The notes below the pieces were generated by a model. It saw only the letters and a program-made list of their open reading frames with translations, was not told the DNA's origin and did no database searches. The translations under genes were made by a program, and so were the position numbers. Shown here piece after piece: positions 5,761 to 6,301 of a stretch of 6,301 bases of DNA. Source of the stretch: Caldifarciminota bacterium (GTDB lineage: Bacteria > Hydrothermota > Tepidihabitantia > Tepidihabitantales > Tepidihabitantaceae); NCBI GenBank assembly GCA_903908785.1, contig CAIVTL010000167.1:1-6301 (forward strand). The letters are read 5' to 3'. How positions within the stretch are numbered: position 1 is the stretch's first letter; every line of letters begins with the position of its first letter.

Positions 5761-6132
5761 ATGACCGACCCGAATCAACGGTTGACTGCCTGGCAGATTA
5801 AGACCGACACCGGCAGAGTGAAGGCGACGCTCGATGCCCTGCGGCCGGAGATGCTCGAACACTACAAGACGGCGGTAGTCAGCCTCTGCGAGCTGGAGAC
5901 AAAGGCGCGGCAGACGCTCAACGCGGCGGGAGTGCACACCATCATGTACGTCCCCTACTTGAGCCATGCGCGGCAACTCTACAAACTCTCGCGCCAGCAG
6001 GGCATCTCGGGTGAGAGCTTCGCCCTTGTGGCCAAGGTCCTGCTCGAAAAATGGGAAGCCCGCGGCCTCAGGTCCGACGTGCTCGCCGCAATCCGCACGC
6101 AGGTCTTCGACGCCTCCGCGCCGACACCGTAA
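5761..6132 (+). CDS. Small helical protein of unknown function, 123 aa
   Basis: I do not recognise this family. The start is well supported: AAAGGA at 5749-5754 lies 6 nt before ATG. The protein (MTDPNQRLTAWQIKTDTG start) is soluble with no signal peptide or membrane segment. Residues about 18-65 look helical and charged (TLDALRPEMLEHYKTAVV, then LCELETKARQTLNAAG). A short turn with several aromatics follows at about 60-75 (HTIMYVPYLSHARQLYKL), then another helical stretch at 78-118 (SGESFALVAKVLLEKWEARGL, SDVLAAIRTQVF). There is one cysteine and no metal-binding cluster or nuclease-like motif. The stop TAA (6130-6132) lies inside the first unit of a 7-nt repeat array. It is divergent from the HEAT-secA unit and not obviously tied to it. 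Confidence 0.8.
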   Translation: MTDPNQRLTAWQIKTDTGRVKATLDALRPEMLEHYKTAVVSLCELETKARQTLNAAGVHTIMYVPYLSHARQLYKLSRQQGISGESFALVAKVLLEKWEARGLRSDVLAAIRTQVFDASAPTP

Positions 6133-6167
6133 ACCGTGAGAGGTAAGCCGCAAGCGGCTAGCCGTCG
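6126..6167. repeat. 7-nt-period array E overlapping the stop of the small gene
   Basis: Consecutive heptads ACCGTAA (6126), ACCGTGA (6133), GAGGTAA (6140), GCCGCAA (6147), GCGGCTA (6154) and GCCGTCG (6161) fit a consensus near RCCGTAA. The stop codon of the preceding gene is the TAA of the first unit. The AGCCGC/GCGGCT pairing (6146-6159) makes a tight hairpin but without a U-tract. The period matches the 2784-2909 element, though the unit sequence differs. Confidence 0.55.
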
Positions 6168-6189
6168 GGCGCGCTGCCGCACGTTGTTG

Positions 6190-6217
6190 TTGACTCAATC
6201 GTCTGACCTTCTACCAT
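6190..6217 (+). promoter_or_regulatory. Possible promoter for the right-edge gene
   Basis: TTGACT (6190-6195) is followed after 16 nt by TACCAT (6212-6217). The -35 has one mismatch and the -10 has two. It ends about 28 nt before the start at 6246, leaving a short leader with a Shine-Dalgarno. Moderate support. Confidence 0.4.
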
Positions 6218-6245
6218 CTCGGACGATGCAATCGGAGTCCTGAAC

Positions 6246-6301
6246 GTGATGCACATTGCCGTTCTTCTCGCGCTGATGTCGGCCGGTGGCGGCTGGAAGA
6301 C
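6246..6301 (+). CDS. Start of a gene, probably exported protein (cut by window edge)
   Basis: GGAG at 6234-6237 lies 8 nt before GTG 6246 and 11 nt before ATG 6249; either could be the start. From the ATG the frame reads MHIAVLLALMSAGGGWKT and runs open to the edge. The hydrophobic core (IAVLLALM) followed by small residues looks like a signal peptide or N-terminal membrane segment. Too little is present to name a family. Confidence 0.5.
   Translation, partial: MMHIAVLLALMSAGGGWK

Noticed and set aside
5652..5801. Possible 49-codon ORF starting MKIPEQIEPWRTYN and overlapping the start of the small gene
   Set aside because: It has no ribosome binding site and overlaps in another frame a gene with a good one; its DNA is better explained as the upstream control region. 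It could be an upstream ORF but support is too thin.
6146..6159. Terminator hairpin after the small gene
   Set aside because: The AGCCGC/GCGGCT stem has only a 2-nt loop and no following T-run; it arises from the heptad array.
5125..6198. Open frame of 357 codons on the minus strand covering the repeats and the small gene
   Set aside because: It combines antisense of the well-supported 5761-6132 gene, the 12-nt tract and the CAGATTACG repeat (read as ICVICVICG). No ribosome binding site or family resemblance; it is most likely an artefact of GC-rich and repetitive DNA.

Overview
The window looks like a GC-rich chromosomal segment of a bacterium, probably an uncultivated lineage. That rests on the high-GC coding sequence, a bacterial SecA with a large lineage-type insertion, sigma-70-like promoters and a purine-rich ribosome binding site before one small gene. 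The feel of the repeats and the four-cysteine SecA insert reminds me of candidate-phylum genomes of the WOR-3/FCB type, but this is recollection and cannot be settled from the window.

Layout. Minus strand, read right to left: a strong sigma-70-type promoter (5028-5000) with a 14-bp perfect palindrome just downstream (4982-4969); a leader of about 185 nt; a 629-residue alpha-helical HEAT-repeat protein (4808-2919); a 153-nt gap filled almost entirely by an inverted heptanucleotide repeat element; then secA (2765 to the left edge, C-terminus missing). The two genes probably form one operon. Plus strand, on the right: a small helical protein of unknown function (5761-6132) with a clear ribosome binding site, then the start of another gene (6246 onward) with a signal-peptide-like N-terminus. 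The stretch 4809-5760 has no convincing protein gene; it holds the divergent control region, a 9-bp/8-bp short repeat pair and a 250-bp tract with a strict 12-nt period.

The most unusual content is a set of short-period repeat arrays. Two elements of 73 and 75 bp lie inside the reading frames of secA and the HEAT-repeat gene. They share one architecture: four 8-nt units, a core containing GTGTCGGGC, and four inverted 8-nt units. A third inverted element (7-nt units, related core GAGTCGGG) separates the two genes. A fourth array (7-nt units) begins on the stop codon of the 123-residue gene. They look like members of one dispersed family of palindromic elements that enters both intergenic and coding DNA. 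This is the best candidate for something undescribed here.

The genes do not form a recognisable defence or biosynthetic system. SecA is the ATPase that drives protein export through SecYEG. Its HEAT-repeat neighbour is a possible scaffold, but no functional link is shown by sequence alone.
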